In this document: in pieces, positions 1 to 11,706 of the stretch | Numbering within the stretch: the stretch's first letter is position 1 | Layout: every line of letters starts with the position of its first letter | Source of the DNA: Climacium dendroides | Lineage: Eukaryota; Streptophyta; Bryopsida; Hypnales; Climaciaceae | Reading direction: 5' to 3' | DNA: 64,000 nt | Assembly (NCBI GenBank): GCA_950106755.1 | Contig: OX467088.1 | Location: 5,688,001 to 5,752,000 of the forward strand | Translations under genes and position numbers: made by a program | The notes under the pieces: model-generated | Told to the model about the DNA's origin: nothing | The model's input: the letters and a program-made list of their open reading frames with translations, nothing else | The model's database searches: none

Positions 1-108
1 GCAACTTAAAATCATGAATTCTTAGTACATAAAGGGTCAAAATACACATATTAGTCTAAATTGTGTGGTTAAAATTTTATATCAATCCAAGAAGGTATGA
101 ATGTTTAA

Positions 109-1045
109 CCCCTAAAGGATTTTGACTATGTTTTCACCAAAAATGCTCCAAAATTGCCATCTCTAGTACAAGTACCAAATTTTTGAAGAAAAAATCATTC
201 TTGACACATCTAACCATAGGATCTTATATTAATTTGGTTTGAGAATATGTGGAAAAAATTTCAGAAATTTTCACTATGTAGATTGCAAGATTTTAGTGTT
301 TGAAGTAACAAAAATCCTTTTTTTGTCCCCGCAAAAAACGGGCAGCTGCACTTCACAAGGTCAAATCATTATGAAAAAATGTTCAAAATGGTGGTTAATA
401 TTTGGATTCATTCTTCAAGGCAAGTTGGCTATATGCTTGAAAATTTTCAAATCATTTGGAATTGTACAACATATAGGAAAAAAATAGAAAATAGAAAGAA
501 GTAGAGAATGATTCAAAATACTAAATTGTTTACAATTTATTTATGGAATTGAAAATTTCCAATCCCAATTTTTGTAATGTTGTAATAAACAATTTACATC
601 CAATTTTTTTTTTTCAAAAATATTGATATTGAGTTAAATAAAAGACTTCAAAGTTTATTTTTGAGTAGAGATTCCATAACTACCTACAAATTACTCACAA
701 CTAAAACTCTTCATAACTTTCATCTCATTAATCAAAATGGAATGATTCAAAGATATCCATGAATAAATAAATCTAAAGAACCAATTTCAAATTTTATTTT
801 TCTTGAAAACGATTTTTTAAGAAGTTTTTTTGTTGCCCAGACTGCCCATCGAATGTTGAAAATTACATATCATACAACAACTTTTTAACCATGTAGTCAA
901 AAGTTATGAAAATTGTTGAGCCTTAAAGCTACTCCTCAAGTACATACTATGTGAAAATTTCAATGAAAAAAAATAAAAATTCCATACATAATGAGCTACC
1001 CAAAATTGCTATGTTGCCAAAAAATGTCATTTGGTCCTTTAGGGG
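109..1045. mobile_element. TTAA-flanked non-autonomous DNA transposon, copy A1 (piggyBac-like)
   Basis: The 937-bp AT-rich element has perfect 11-bp terminal inverted repeats, CCCCTAAAGGA (109-119) and TCCTTTAGGGG (1035-1045). It is flanked on both sides by TTAA (105-108 and 1046-1049). A TTAA target duplication with termini starting CCC is the classical piggyBac signature; Kolobok elements also use TTAA, so the superfamily is inferred. No transposase is encoded; an 82-codon reading frame at 239-487 looks like chance. An inverted, degraded relative lies at about 14250-15133. Another TTAA-type end (CTTAGGGGTTAA) near 1568-1579 suggests a second, partly lost insertion just downstream. Confidence 0.72.
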
Positions 1046-1120
1046 TTAAGAAGCATTTCAATAGTAGGAAGTTTTGCAACTACTTTTGACATTTCAAAGC
1101 CATTTTACATACACAATGAA

Positions 1121-1320
1121 TCATTTGAGTGATATATTCTTTCACCAATGTATTTGTATATTAGTTCTGAAGCACTTCATAGTTTCATTTGAGTAGGTTT
1201 AGAAATCAAATTTCACCTTGAGTCATTTGAGTGATATATTCTTTCACCAATGTATTTGTATATTAGTTCTGAAGCTCTTCATAGTTTCATTTGAGTAGGT
1301 TTAGAAATCAAATTTCACCT
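1121..1320. repeat. 102-bp tandem duplication with an inverted 32-bp fragment downstream
   Basis: Two nearly identical 102-bp units start at 1121 and 1223; the visible difference is one base (AGCACTTC versus AGCTCTTC). A 32-bp exact reverse complement of part of the second unit occurs at 1775-1806, beyond the downstream TTAA-type end. The duplication lies in the 3' flank of YKT6 and has no evident coding content. Confidence 0.8.
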
Positions 1321-2315
1321 CCACTGTGTTGCTAGGAAATTTCAGCATCATTTTTCAATGCTAAAACATTATAATCTAGCAATCTATATGGTCAAATGAC
1401 TCCAAATTTAATTCACATCTACAACACAAAATTGAATAACAGAACATTGAATAACAAAACATTGAACACAACTTTGAACAGTTGATATTTCTATACCTTA
1501 GTGACATTTAGACCAATAGCACTTCAAAAGCAATGATGTTTTTAAACCCCAAAATACTACCAACTCTTAGGGGTTAAACATTTCTTGGATTTTGCCATCT
1601 TCCTCTTACCCCCTCCCTCGACTTCTTGCAATTACGCTATCTAAGGCGTAGCTTCGGCCTTGGTTCTTCATCCTAGTGTTGACGCCCAATATTGTAAACA
1701 GTTGAAAGCGGACGAAACATGACGAAAGCAGAAATTCAAATGATTATCCTAGAAAACACGTAAATATGTTTTTGTACTCAAATGAAACTATGAAGAGCTT
1801 CAGAACTACAGCACTCACGTCGGTACAGAACACAACAGTGTCTACAAAATATGCACTAAGTTATGCTTCCAGGCTCAACAAAATCAGCGTAACATTATTG
1901 CCAATTTACTATACAAGTGAGTAGGGCAGAGGTTATATAGAACTCTCCCCACAACTTATGCCACCCGGCTTGTATCAAATCCAAATGCCTGCTTGAGGAT
2001 GATGTGTAAAGAGTCAATCCTTAAACCTGAGAATTGCCCACGGCAAGGACAGGGTTGGGTCACACATCACCTCACTAAGACTAATCCCATAGTTGAACTG
2101 TATCCATCCTCGCGCTACAGGACAAACGAGTGCCAAGGCGGGAAGGAATAAGAAAATTACAACATTGGCTTGAGCGGCAGAACACGTGGGATCTGCAGTA
2201 TCGATCCTTATATACGTTCGTTAACCAAGAATAAATGCTCAGTTCTGGCACTGAGTGGCCAACTAAATGTAGAACCCAACAGGGACCTCGAATGGCCCTA
2301 ACAAAGCCAATCCAT

Positions 2316-4052
2316 TTATAAAATGGTGCAGCACTGATTTGCCTTCTTGGCTTGCTTGTAGAACATCTGCAACCCAGTAAAGCATAGCAACTTCAGTGAC
2401 ATTTGCAATTCGAAAAGCCACATTAACGAATCTTTCATACAGACTAAATCAATATCAACATCAGATACTTTTCTCCCCTTCCAACATAAACAGGAATCAT
2501 ATATTATATAGCAACGGTACGTTGAAGTAGAAAGGTATATGTACCTGAGAAGCTGAGCTCAAGTCGTTACTCTTATCAACGAGGTTATCAAGATTCTCCC
2601 CACGTTTAAGCACACTTTCGATTGTTTTATGCTGCAAGTATACAAACATTGACAATCCCGTAAGTTTATAACATGAAGCAAAAAATTGTTGATAGAAGGA
2701 CCGCTCAATTGCTCACACCAAAAGCACTTGCACCAGAAGCTAAAACAAAGAGAAGGAAAAGAAAAAAATTTGAGACAACTGCAAAATTACAATAAGTAGT
2801 CAACATAATTTGTGAACACAGTGACGATTTGTTACAATCAAGGACATTTATACTCCAGCACAGTATTAGACCTCCTCCGTCCGGGAAGATCTAATTATAA
2901 AGGTATATCGGGAAGTGACAACAGGGGAATTGCCATACCAGTATAACTTTCGTCTCATCCAGATCTTTCTGGATCTTGGCCAGCTTGTCAGCCTCAGTAG
3001 GATTCTGAAATATTCACCACTCAATTGCCTCAGCAACAAGGACAAGACCTCATTCTCATCATCAACTCTCTCTATTTCAAGAGATCATAAATTCGTGCAC
3101 AAGCCTTCGAGAAAGTCAAAATGAAATAGCCTTTTGAGCATTCTATATCCTCGCACCCAAATGAAACTCCGCTTGAAAACAAACCTGGTACTTCACAATA
3201 GCTTCTGGTAGATAAGGCCAGGCGTCAGTGCTGTCTGCGGTTTTGATCTTCCAAGAATCTCCAAAAGTCTTCTGATACTCATCTAACACCTGCCAAGCGA
3301 AGCCAAAAATTCAATCATTATTGCTTAACCACGAGAAACACAGATACAGACTAGCAGCAAAAAAGAAAAGAATACTCTGAATAGATTGACCATCCAACAG
3401 CATATTGTAGCACGTCAATCGTCAAAGATTACTCTACATAACAATCCAATTCAATCTGATGTCTAGACTCATTACCCTGGTGATGCGAATGCGACACCGT
3501 AATATTGCCAAGGAAAGAAAGCGAAAACCCTAATTAGCAATTTTCTAGTGGAAACTAGAAACACAAGCCGAGCTCAACAAACCTTGTTGATAACGGAGAA
3601 AGCACTCCTCAGAGGGTACTCTTTGTCAGCAAACACGAGCCCGCAAAGCCCATTTCGGTTGTAGCAATGCACCACGTACTCTATTTGCAGAGCATCACAC
3701 ACACATAAAGAAAAATAGCAGTTTACTTAGAGCCTCTCACGCAAACACTATATTTTCAATCTCACAACTAAACTATCTGAGATCAAATATCCCCAAAACT
3801 TATATTACATAGTGTTAAGAAATTAAAAATGCACCAGCCAAGGGTCTAATACTCACCATCTTGTTCAACCGACTGGCGTTGTCCAAGAGGAGTCCGTCCA
3901 GCTATAGTCCGCGAAGCAAACAAAATAAACTCCTTCGCGGCCTGGCGTTGGAAAAAACCAAAGTGAGACACATCCGAAACATTGGCTAACATCAACGACT
4001 CGCCCCCTTGAACCGCAGGCGCTTTCAACACCAATATCGCAGTGATCTTCAT
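2316..4052 (-). CDS. YKT6: R-SNARE YKT6 (longin-type v-SNARE)
   Basis: YKT6 is a vesicle-fusion SNARE cycling between cytosol and Golgi, endosomal and vacuolar membranes. Six exons on the minus strand join into 603 nt (200 aa plus stop), the usual family length: 4052-3857, 3680-3583, 3289-3185, 3004-2939, 2631-2545, 2366-2316, all with GT-AG junctions. The start begins MKITAILVL, as in plant YKT6. Residues 1 to about 130 match the longin domain ([19 protein letters not shown]). The R-SNARE motif occupies about 140-190, with Arg165 in VLKRGENLD as the ionic-layer residue. The C-terminus QCCTIL has a CaaX box (CTIL) for prenylation preceded by a palmitoylatable Cys. A 5' UTR intron is likely (donor near 4545, acceptor near 4110). 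It is divergent from the allantoin synthase gene. Identity is near certain; junctions are by eye but frame-consistent. Confidence 0.96.
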
Positions 4053-4648
4053 CGCTTCTCCGAATTTACTTCCCCTCCTCAATTCCTTTCTTCCCGAAAA
4101 CAAACCCTAAATTCAAATAAAATTTTTAATTCTGCAGGAACCACACCAACACCGATCTGTTCAGCATTACTCCAATAGAAGTGCTCAAACCATCAAATCA
4201 AAGACTAAAATTTACCCTTCAAAATGCCGCAACCACCATCTCGCAAACCCTAACACACCACTTCAGTCAGACCCCCCAAAAAAGTAAAAAAAAGTAAAAA
4301 ATCTACTAACCAGAAGATTTCCATTCCTCGAAAACCTCTAAAATAGCACTCCAAGGCAATCTAAGAAGTCATAAAAAATTTGAAATTGAAAGAAACTCTC
4401 CAGAAAGCAAAGTCCCAAGCCTAAAGCAAACTGGGGTAACAAGAGTGACAAAAACGCTACATAAACGCGGAAACGAACCGATCTAGGAGAACAAGAAAAT
4501 GAAATGAAAATGAAGATATGTAGGGAGAGAGGAGCAGCTTACCAACACAAGAATACAAAACAATAGAGAACCGCGGAGGAAACTGAAGCAAAGAGAGAGT
4601 GATGAGCGTAGCTGAGGAACACTTGGAGGAGGGGCAAAAGGGAAACGA

Positions 4649-4683
4649 GAGAACCTTCTCAGCCCGCCGCTGAGAACCTTCTC
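4649..4683. promoter_or_regulatory. Two heat-shock-element-like palindromes near the YKT6 5' end
   Basis: The palindrome GAGAACCTTCTC/GAGAAGGTTCTC occurs exactly at 4649-4660 and 4672-4683, 23 bp apart. Each fits the core nGAAnnTTCn bound by heat-shock factors. The pair lies about 600 bp upstream of the YKT6 ATG, probably around the transcription start or in the 5' UTR exon before the inferred UTR intron. Function is inferred from motif form only; a simple short duplication is the alternative. Confidence 0.35.
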
Positions 4684-4809
4684 AGCCCAGGTGTCGCTGG
4701 CTTCCCGGTTCTCTTCCGAGATGTCCGGGTATCTGGTCCGCAGCCTTTGTTGGCTCTGTCCACGCGGCTCTGAGCTGGCACATCCCGATTTAGATCCAAC
4801 AAGAAGCAA

Positions 4810-6480
4810 GTTAAAAAAATAATGTTATAAAGACCCATAATAAATCATGCTCAAGAATACAAAATCAAAGAAATGGCATAGCATGGCAATTTTGTATTGT
4901 CTTTCCATGATTTTTGAGTATTTTCTATAATTTTTGTCTTACAACTTGCTTCTTATGGGCTTTAGCTTAATGGTTCAAACTTCAAATCCGTATTCTTTTG
5001 TATTCATTTGCGTAAGCTTTTGATGCGTTGCAAATAATGGTATTTTTAAGTTTTAATTTTAAGACATGGAGTAGATGTTACTTAGAGAGATTATGTGATT
5101 CAAATGTCAGATGTATACTATACAAAGTGGATAGCTTTGATATTCCTAATATACCCAAAAAAAAATCAATTTTTGTAGTTTTATCTATCACAAAAAGACA
5201 TAACAATTTTTTGTTAGATTTTTTCAATATGTATTTTTAAATTTTTTTTATCTTTAAACTAATCAATTATTCTTTAGTATTGTTATCATTGTAAAATAGA
5301 ATCTACAAAAATTTAGAAAGTTGTTTTATGTAAATAAATTGTGATTTCAAAATATCTCATTGAAATATTAATATAATTTGTTTATTTGTACTTACAATTG
5401 AATTTGTACACAACCCTACTTTCTAGCCCTCTCTATTGGACTTTAAAATACTACACCCAAATGATTACCTAATATTACCCATCTTATTTCTCATGAGCTC
5501 AAAATAATTTAAACTTACATCACAATAAAAAAAAAATTTGCACACTCCAAATATTCATCAAGTTTATTAGGCATTAATGTTAATTATTGTGAAGAATATT
5601 ATTAAACATCTTAATATTTAGTATGATGTAACATTATAGATTAAATTAGATTATTATTAAATTATAATAAATATTTTATTACATATATTAATAAAAATAA
5701 TAAAATACTATTATCATTGTATTATAAAAATAACACCTTGATCATCTGCTTTGTGAATTATAATGTGGACTACACTGCAAATATGGCCAATTATTCACCC
5801 ATACTAAATATCCATTTTAATGTAGTACCATGAGCACTCTTTAGAAATGAAAAAACTTGAAACTCCAACTCCAAATTTTATAACATTAGAAAAAACACAT
5901 TAAACAATCATTATTTTATATCGATGATAAAATTTGATGATTTTAAATTCATATTTGCAATCAAAGTCCACTTTTATGGAGAATCCAAAATTTAAGACAA
6001 GTTTTAAATCCAAAAAAGGAAGGAATTTTCATCATTGAAAGGCACGTAACACTACTTTACACACCTCCCTCTCCATCCATTCACTTGCCACGTGTCAACG
6101 ATGCAACTCGAGTTGAATAATAAACCGTGCCAGCTCGACTTCCACATGGAACGCGTCAATCAGGCACAGGCCTGTCGGTGGCTTCAGCTGATCTAGTCTT
6201 TTGAGTACGATGGATGATAAACTATTTTGGATGAAAACTAAGATGGCATTCGTCAGGGTCTGCCGGCACTGTGCTTCCCTCCATTCCCAAGCTCAAGCTC
6301 ACGGAGGTTTACATACAGATCTGCTTCCGTTGTAGCTTAGACCAGCTCCTGAAATTCCTCCGGAATCACTGAAACACATTTGGCATACACTCTTATTGAT
6401 CCAGTGAAAATTTTGAGCTATTGAACTCTTGATTTGGTGCTGTTTGAATTCGGATTGGTCTAATTGGAGCTGTGGAGGAG
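4810..6480. other. YKT6-TTL divergent intergenic region
   Basis: No gene is visible. 4810-6050 is very AT-rich with homopolymer runs. 6050-6480 is richer in GC (a GCCACGTGTC-type G-box core lies near 6088-6098) and probably holds the promoter and 5' UTR of the allantoin synthase gene. No transposon ends were recognised. Confidence 0.45.
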
Positions 6481-6509
6481 CTGGCGAGAATTGAAGCAGT
6501 TGTGTGGAG

Positions 6510-9436
6510 ATGACAACAATGCAATCTTTCTTGAGATGCTGCGGGAGTGTTCGTTTCGCGAGCGAGATGGCACGTGTGGCACCCTTCTCTTCTTTGGATC
6601 TAGCTGTCGAAGCGGCACGCGAAATTTGGTGGAATAAGGTGCTATTTTGTTTATGGCTTTCTTGATTGGAAGGGCTTGTGATCGTGATTTTGTTATAAGT
6701 TACACGCATCAGAAGTGGTGAGAAGTTATCTTAAATCTGTAGATTAATCGCATCCTGGACAGGAGTAGGTCGGATGCTCCTAATGTGGCAGTTTATTCCA
6801 CCTTAGCCCCCTATTCCACTAAATCCCGTGGACTGTTGGCATTCCGTGTCCACGGGAAATTGTTTTGGTTGCCCTGTCGAATTTCGTCATTGAACACCTA
6901 GCCATTGGATCAGTTTGTGGTATAGTTCTGAGTGTCTGCCGCCGTATTAATAAAAAGAATTCTACATTTGCAACCCTGAAATTGGCGTGATTCCGCCGTG
7001 GGCAGCTGTCTGAAACTATAGCAAGTATTGTTTGATAGCTTATAGGCAGTTTATAATAAGTTTATAATTATGTTTTAACATTTAAACTGACCGACATAAT
7101 TTTTTCTTTCCCTTGACATATTTTGCTACCTTCCTTGAAATTTCCTAATAGATTCATTCCATAAGAAATACGAAATTTTCGCCATGTAGACACTTAAGGG
7201 TTAAGAAACTCGTAGAGTTCGTTACATGGCTCAGTAGTTCGGGCCGGGGCCAGCAAAGAATATGTTTTCCAGCTAAAGAAACCTTAATTAGATTTGGAGG
7301 AATGTGGCGCAGGTGGACGTATCGGGATGGTTAGAGGCTTTTGCAGTGCATCCACGAATCGGAGATGTGGAAACAATGCGCTCAGAGAATGCTAACGAGA
7401 GGTACATGCTTCATCTCCATCCGGAATTCTACCTCCTCCAGCGACCTTGTTCATAAATGCACAATTGGGCAGGAAAGTTTTTTCTTAATATTCTGTGAAT
7501 CTTCAAGGTGTTCTCAAATGCTCGTGCATAATATCTTTACTTCGAAAAATAAATGAGCTTTGTTGCACGCGCTAGGGTCGAGTTTCCGTGTAGAGGTGAT
7601 GTACATGTCATGAAAGATGAAACGGTATCATACGAGTCTAAGCAAAGTCCTTCTCCGTCCGCGGGTTCTTCAAAGACAGACGCTCCCATAGTCATCCGCC
7701 AAGCTGGAATGCCAACTTTTGACGCCTTGGCGTTGATGGCATTTTTAGGTTATGTGCAGGGGAGCAAGCTGCACCTCTTAACAGTGCAAATGAGCATTTA
7801 CGTCAGGTACATTCTGAAGATACTCACTCATTAAATCGGGTCGTGTTGTACTTTTTATTTTGTTGAGTAAACAGTTCGGATGGCGAATCCACACAGTAAA
7901 GTTTTGTTTCAGCTTGCTTCAGGTTTTATCGGTTGTAGGCGAAAGGGCAGTCCGCATTAACACGTACAATACAAGCTTCAAATCACTTGCTCTATCGTAC
8001 AATTGTTGCAGGAGCTTGCAGAGTGGAATCGACAGTATGAAGCAAAGTTTGGTTTTGTGTTTGTGATATGCACACAAGACAAGTGTAACAGTGATGTTTT
8101 GGCTGCATTGAAGGTATGCACCTTCCATATCTCAGAAGACCCGTAGTTGTCCTTGACTTTCAGGACTGATACTTTGTCCTACATAGTGAGCGAAGAGTTC
8201 AGTGCTCAAGTGTGATTTCTACTTCTCATTGGTTTTTGATGAATTGTCTGCACAATTTACCCTTTTCAAGAGTGGTCCACTCTTGCTTTGGCAACGAGCA
8301 TTCACTGTTGCATTTGCAGAAAAGATATAGTAACCGACCAATTGACGAGCTCCAAATCGCAGCTTCTGAGCAAGAGAAAATCACCGAGCTTCACCTTGCC
8401 AATCTATTGTCTCGGGATTCAGACTCTCACCGTATGTGACCCATATGCAATTTCTTTTCTTGAGTTCCAGTGCAGCACTTGAGAGTATTGACACACTTAC
8501 GGATTCAGAAATATCTGTTAGTACAAGAATCTACCCCCTAAATCTCGAGGAGATTGATTCTCTCTCTGCGGACCGTGTTATCCCATATATGTAGTTGTTA
8601 AATGACAACGTAGGATAATGGCTTCCATCTTCTTTTGATAGGTCTGAATTGATGACTTTATTGCTTCTTCAGAAACTTCTGATGACCAGCCTTCTAGCGA
8701 TCTGTCAGCCACAACTTCAACAGCTCATGACACTCAAGAAATATTTGCAACGCCCAAACTCACCTCTGCCCCAGTTTCTAGCCTTCGTCCTCCGATAACG
8801 ACACATGTGCTTGACGTTGCCCTTGGTAGACCAGGGTCAGGCATTGATGTGGCCCTTCACTGGTGGTCAGAAACATCTCATGCAGGTACTTGGGGATACC
8901 CTTGTATTTTTATATGGCAACACCTGAGAAGAAGTTTTTTAAGGGATAGACATGATACCAAATATTTTCTGCATACTTCCAAAATCTAAAAATTAGATTC
9001 GGAGTATTTCAGGAATATTTTGAAACGTAATTCTAATAGCTTTTTTATTTCTACTTGTTATTAATTTCTGCTCAAAACTTAAAAGGAGTCCTTTGTTCTC
9101 AATTGGTTTTCTAATCAATTTCACGCGTGACCCACGAGTGCAGGTGTTCTGGAATTAGACAGAATTGATCATGGATGTTGGTCTCCCGTTGGACGCTCTG
9201 TCACCAACAACGACGGCCGATCAGGACCCCTTATGCCAGCCTCAAATCGACTCCAACCTGGTAAATATCGATTAACTTTCAATACAAGGGACTACTTGAC
9301 TAGAGTTCACGGGGAAGAGGTCTTCTACCCTTATGTAATGGTGGTGTTTGAGGTCAAGCCTTCACAGGCTTCTGAGCATTTTCATATCCCTTTATTGCTG
9401 GCTCCTTATTCATACAGCACTTACCGTGGAAGTTGA
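6510..9436 (+). CDS. TTL: Allantoin synthase (OHCU decarboxylase / HIU hydrolase fusion, transthyretin-like TTL)
   Basis: This bifunctional enzyme converts 5-hydroxyisourate to OHCU and then to S-allantoin in purine catabolism. Seven exons give 996 nt (331 aa): 6510-6638, 7313-7401, 7749-7806, 8012-8113, 8320-8431, 8673-8885, 9144-9436. The N-terminal decarboxylase domain (about 1-160) shows HPRIGD with catalytic His56, GEQ with Glu78, ELAEWN and RYSNRP. The C-terminal hydrolase domain (about 205-331) shows TTHVLDV (His208), TNNDGRSGPL (Arg260), EHFHIPLLLAPYS (His315) and terminal YRGS. Arabidopsis TTL is about 324 aa. An alternative start is Met4. The RLx5HL-type peroxisomal PTS2 of the Arabidopsis linker is not visible here. 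Exon 3 is placed by phase plus the GEQ motif. A frame-preserving optional exon may exist at 8476-8574. Confidence 0.95.
7030..7200. mobile_element. Possible degraded TTAA-element end inside TTL intron 1
   Basis: The segment contains GAAATTTTCGCCATGTAGA, close to an internal motif of the other TTAA elements, and ends TTAAGGG followed by TTAA (7201-7204). The left end was not found. The match is short, so this is a weak call. Confidence 0.25.
8476..8574 (+). other. Candidate cassette exon in the TTL interdomain linker
   Basis: Between TTL exons 5 and 6 a 99-nt segment is open in the correct frame. It is preceded by an acceptor-like CAGTGCAG (ends 8475) and followed by GT (8575-8576), and both boundaries have the same phase as the flanking exons. 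Inclusion would add 33 residues to the linker without shifting frame. In Arabidopsis the linker is alternatively spliced and carries the peroxisomal signal, but no clear PTS2 is seen in this segment. The donor (GACC|GTGTTA) is weak. Confidence 0.3.
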
Positions 9437-9769
9437 GCCCTTCTGGATGCGAAGTGAAATTGAGTCAATATTTTCAATCCAGGAATTGAACAGCCTTCCA
9501 ATCATTTTGATCGCCAAGCCTAGAGCTTAAGGCACCCCATAGCTGGCTGTATAAGTGGGACCTCTTTGAGAAGTCAGTACTGGAGTTGCATTATGCTTGG
9601 CAACCACAGGAAACAATGTTTGTCAGCCCTGCCGTTAGGGAAGGGTCAGGTTCCAAAATTGACCTTGGTAGCAGTCCCAAAGCAAAGTTTCATTGTTTTC
9701 ACACTAGCACAATATTTTATGCATGTATTTGTAAGGTAAGTACATCCATCCATTAAGTTAGGCTAGCTA

Positions 9770-9975
9770 TTTGTTTGTTTTGCTTGTTACTTTGAGATCT
9801 TTTGGATTGTGCATCCCTAGTTGTGTTCTTAGTATTGTTAGAAAGCTCTCGATGAAGAGGGGTGCACGGGCTTTGTTTTGTGGTGTTTGGACCTATAATA
9901 GAAAAGTTATGGATATTTTTAGTCATTTTTGAATCTTAAATTATTTTTTACTATGGCAACAACAAAAGGCACATT
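9770..9975 (+). repeat. Dispersed about 0.2-kb repeat family, copy 1
   Basis: The copy starts with a TTTGTTTG-rich lead, then a core like GAGATCTYTTGGAYCGTGC, then GAGGGGTGCACGGG, CATTTGGACCTATA-type sequence and an end near GGCACA. Related copies lie at about 22487-22680, 22700-22920 and 47852-48075. No coding potential or terminal repeats were identified; a SINE or a small non-autonomous element is possible. Confidence 0.65.
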
Positions 9976-10494
9976 AATTCAAAATGATTATTGATAAAAG
10001 AAGTAGCCACTTTTAGATTCTTGTATAAAATAAAGATATTAGAATCAAAGATGCACAAAATTTAAATATTAGATTGTAGTGTTGATTTATGGTATACCAA
10101 ATATTACATATTGAATTGTACATAGTGTTGGAGTCCCTTTCAAATGCCAATATGGTCCAATAAATATAAATCTTTTCATATAATAGTAACTATGGTTAGT
10201 TGCAATTTGCAATTTGTAGTGCTTTCCTTTGTGTGTAATCACATTGGGTTGTTGGGTTTGTGATGTTGTCTTTGGTACTTGGGAGTTGTTTTTCTTTTTG
10301 TTCTACACCATTTCCTTTCGTCTATCTTAGTGATTATGCAAATTCAGTGTATGGGAATTGAGGTTCCTTTACATGTTGTTGATTCTTATGTATTTCAATC
10401 ATTCAAATATGTTTCTTTCAAAGGAAAGTTTTTTTTGTTGGTTATACTAATAATTATAGAAAGTAAAGAATTGGAGTTGAAAAGGAATATATAT

Positions 10495-10700
10495 ATATCA
10501 ACCATACTACTAAAATCATAAGTTCCTCTGTAATATCACAAATGCTACCATGAATACTAGAGGTTTGTGCTTGCTATGCTACGCATTCATTGTATCACAT
10601 ATTAGTAAAAATTTGATATATTTGAATAGAATGTATGATAATTATTTTGATAAGTCTTTAAAATAATTATTTTAATTATTCTCTCTATATCTACATACAC
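10495..10700 (-). repeat. Solitary end of the 40.6-43.8-kb TIR repeat, reversed
   Basis: 10495-10545 is the reverse complement of the spacer joining the tandem units at 41.5-43.8 kb. It is followed by CTAGAGG and CTTGCTATGCTACGCATTC, then about 130 bp matching the reversed right end of those units. The unit plus its spacer is therefore dispersed and not confined to the tandem array. Confidence 0.7.
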
Positions 10701-10785
10701 CAAATAAACATTGAATTGTATCAAATGGAAAATTTGGAGTAGGCTCTTATATTGTCTTTAATATCTTGTTATTTGACTTCCTTAA

Positions 10786-11702
10786 CCTCTAAAGTTCTAA
10801 GGCCTCTTTTCCATCAAAAAACACTCAAAATCACCATTTCTAGAGCAAAGAGCAAAAGAAAAGTTTTCAATGTTTTTCTGCAAATCTAGCCATAGGATCT
10901 TGTACTAAACTATTATAAAAATATGTGGAAGAAATTTCACAAGCTTTGACTGTGTAGATTGCAAGATATTTGCCTTTAAAGTGAAGGAAATAAATTTTTC
11001 TACACCTTGTTCATTTACAATTTTGGTTTTGAACCTTCATAACTTATATTTTTGCTTTGCTGATTTTGAATTTCTAATTTTATATGATATAGAATTGAGT
11101 TGAAAGTCAAAAAAAAAAATTCAAAAAATACACTTAATTTTCATTCATTGAAAAATTGTTATGTAGAAGTAGGTTCAACGTTGAAGGAAAATCTAAATTG
11201 TTAATAGCTCTAAGATGAAATTGAAATACACTAATCTCAATGGTGAGTTAGTTCTAGGAAGAGATTTTAACTTTGCAAAACTTTTTTTTTTAAATTGTGA
11301 AAATTGAGGTCAAAAATGAACCATATAAGTAATTTTTTCAAGAAGATTCTCTAATTGCCTTTAAAATAAGATTGTCCATAACTTTATCATAACAAATCCA
11401 AATGGGATAAATCAAAGCTTTTTTTGTATATGAAAATATAATCTATAAAAAAACAAATATTAAAATTTTTGCTTTTAAGTTTTTTTGGAGGGTTTTTTTC
11501 TACTTGTCGAACCAAAAAAAGGGCATTTTGTGTTATAACCTTTGCTCTCATGCTCTAATTGACATAAAATTATATTTTTAGAAACCTAATGTAATTTTCT
11601 ATCTTCACCAAAAAAATTCAAAAAATCACAACAAATATTGAAACTAGAGGAACTTGTCTAAAATCCATTTTGTCCCCTGAGAGGACAATGGGACCTTAGG
11701 GG
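10786..11702. mobile_element. TTAA-flanked non-autonomous transposon, copy B1
   Basis: The 917-bp AT-rich element lies between TTAA at 10782-10785 and 11703-11706. Its ends are imperfect inverted repeats (CCTCTAAAGTTC versus GGACCTTAGGGG). It shares most of its length with the copy at 46241-47135, for example around 11160-11290, and an internal motif (GTAGATTGCAAGATAT type) with copy A1. No transposase is encoded. Confidence 0.7.
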
Positions 11703-11706
11703 TTAA

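Noticed and set aside
239..487. 82-codon frame inside TTAA element A1
   Set aside because: AT-rich, no recognisable motif, and not preserved in the related copy A2.
4483..4809. 108-codon minus-strand frame upstream of YKT6
   Set aside because: It overlaps the likely YKT6 5' UTR exon and donor; composition is leader-like and no family is recognised.
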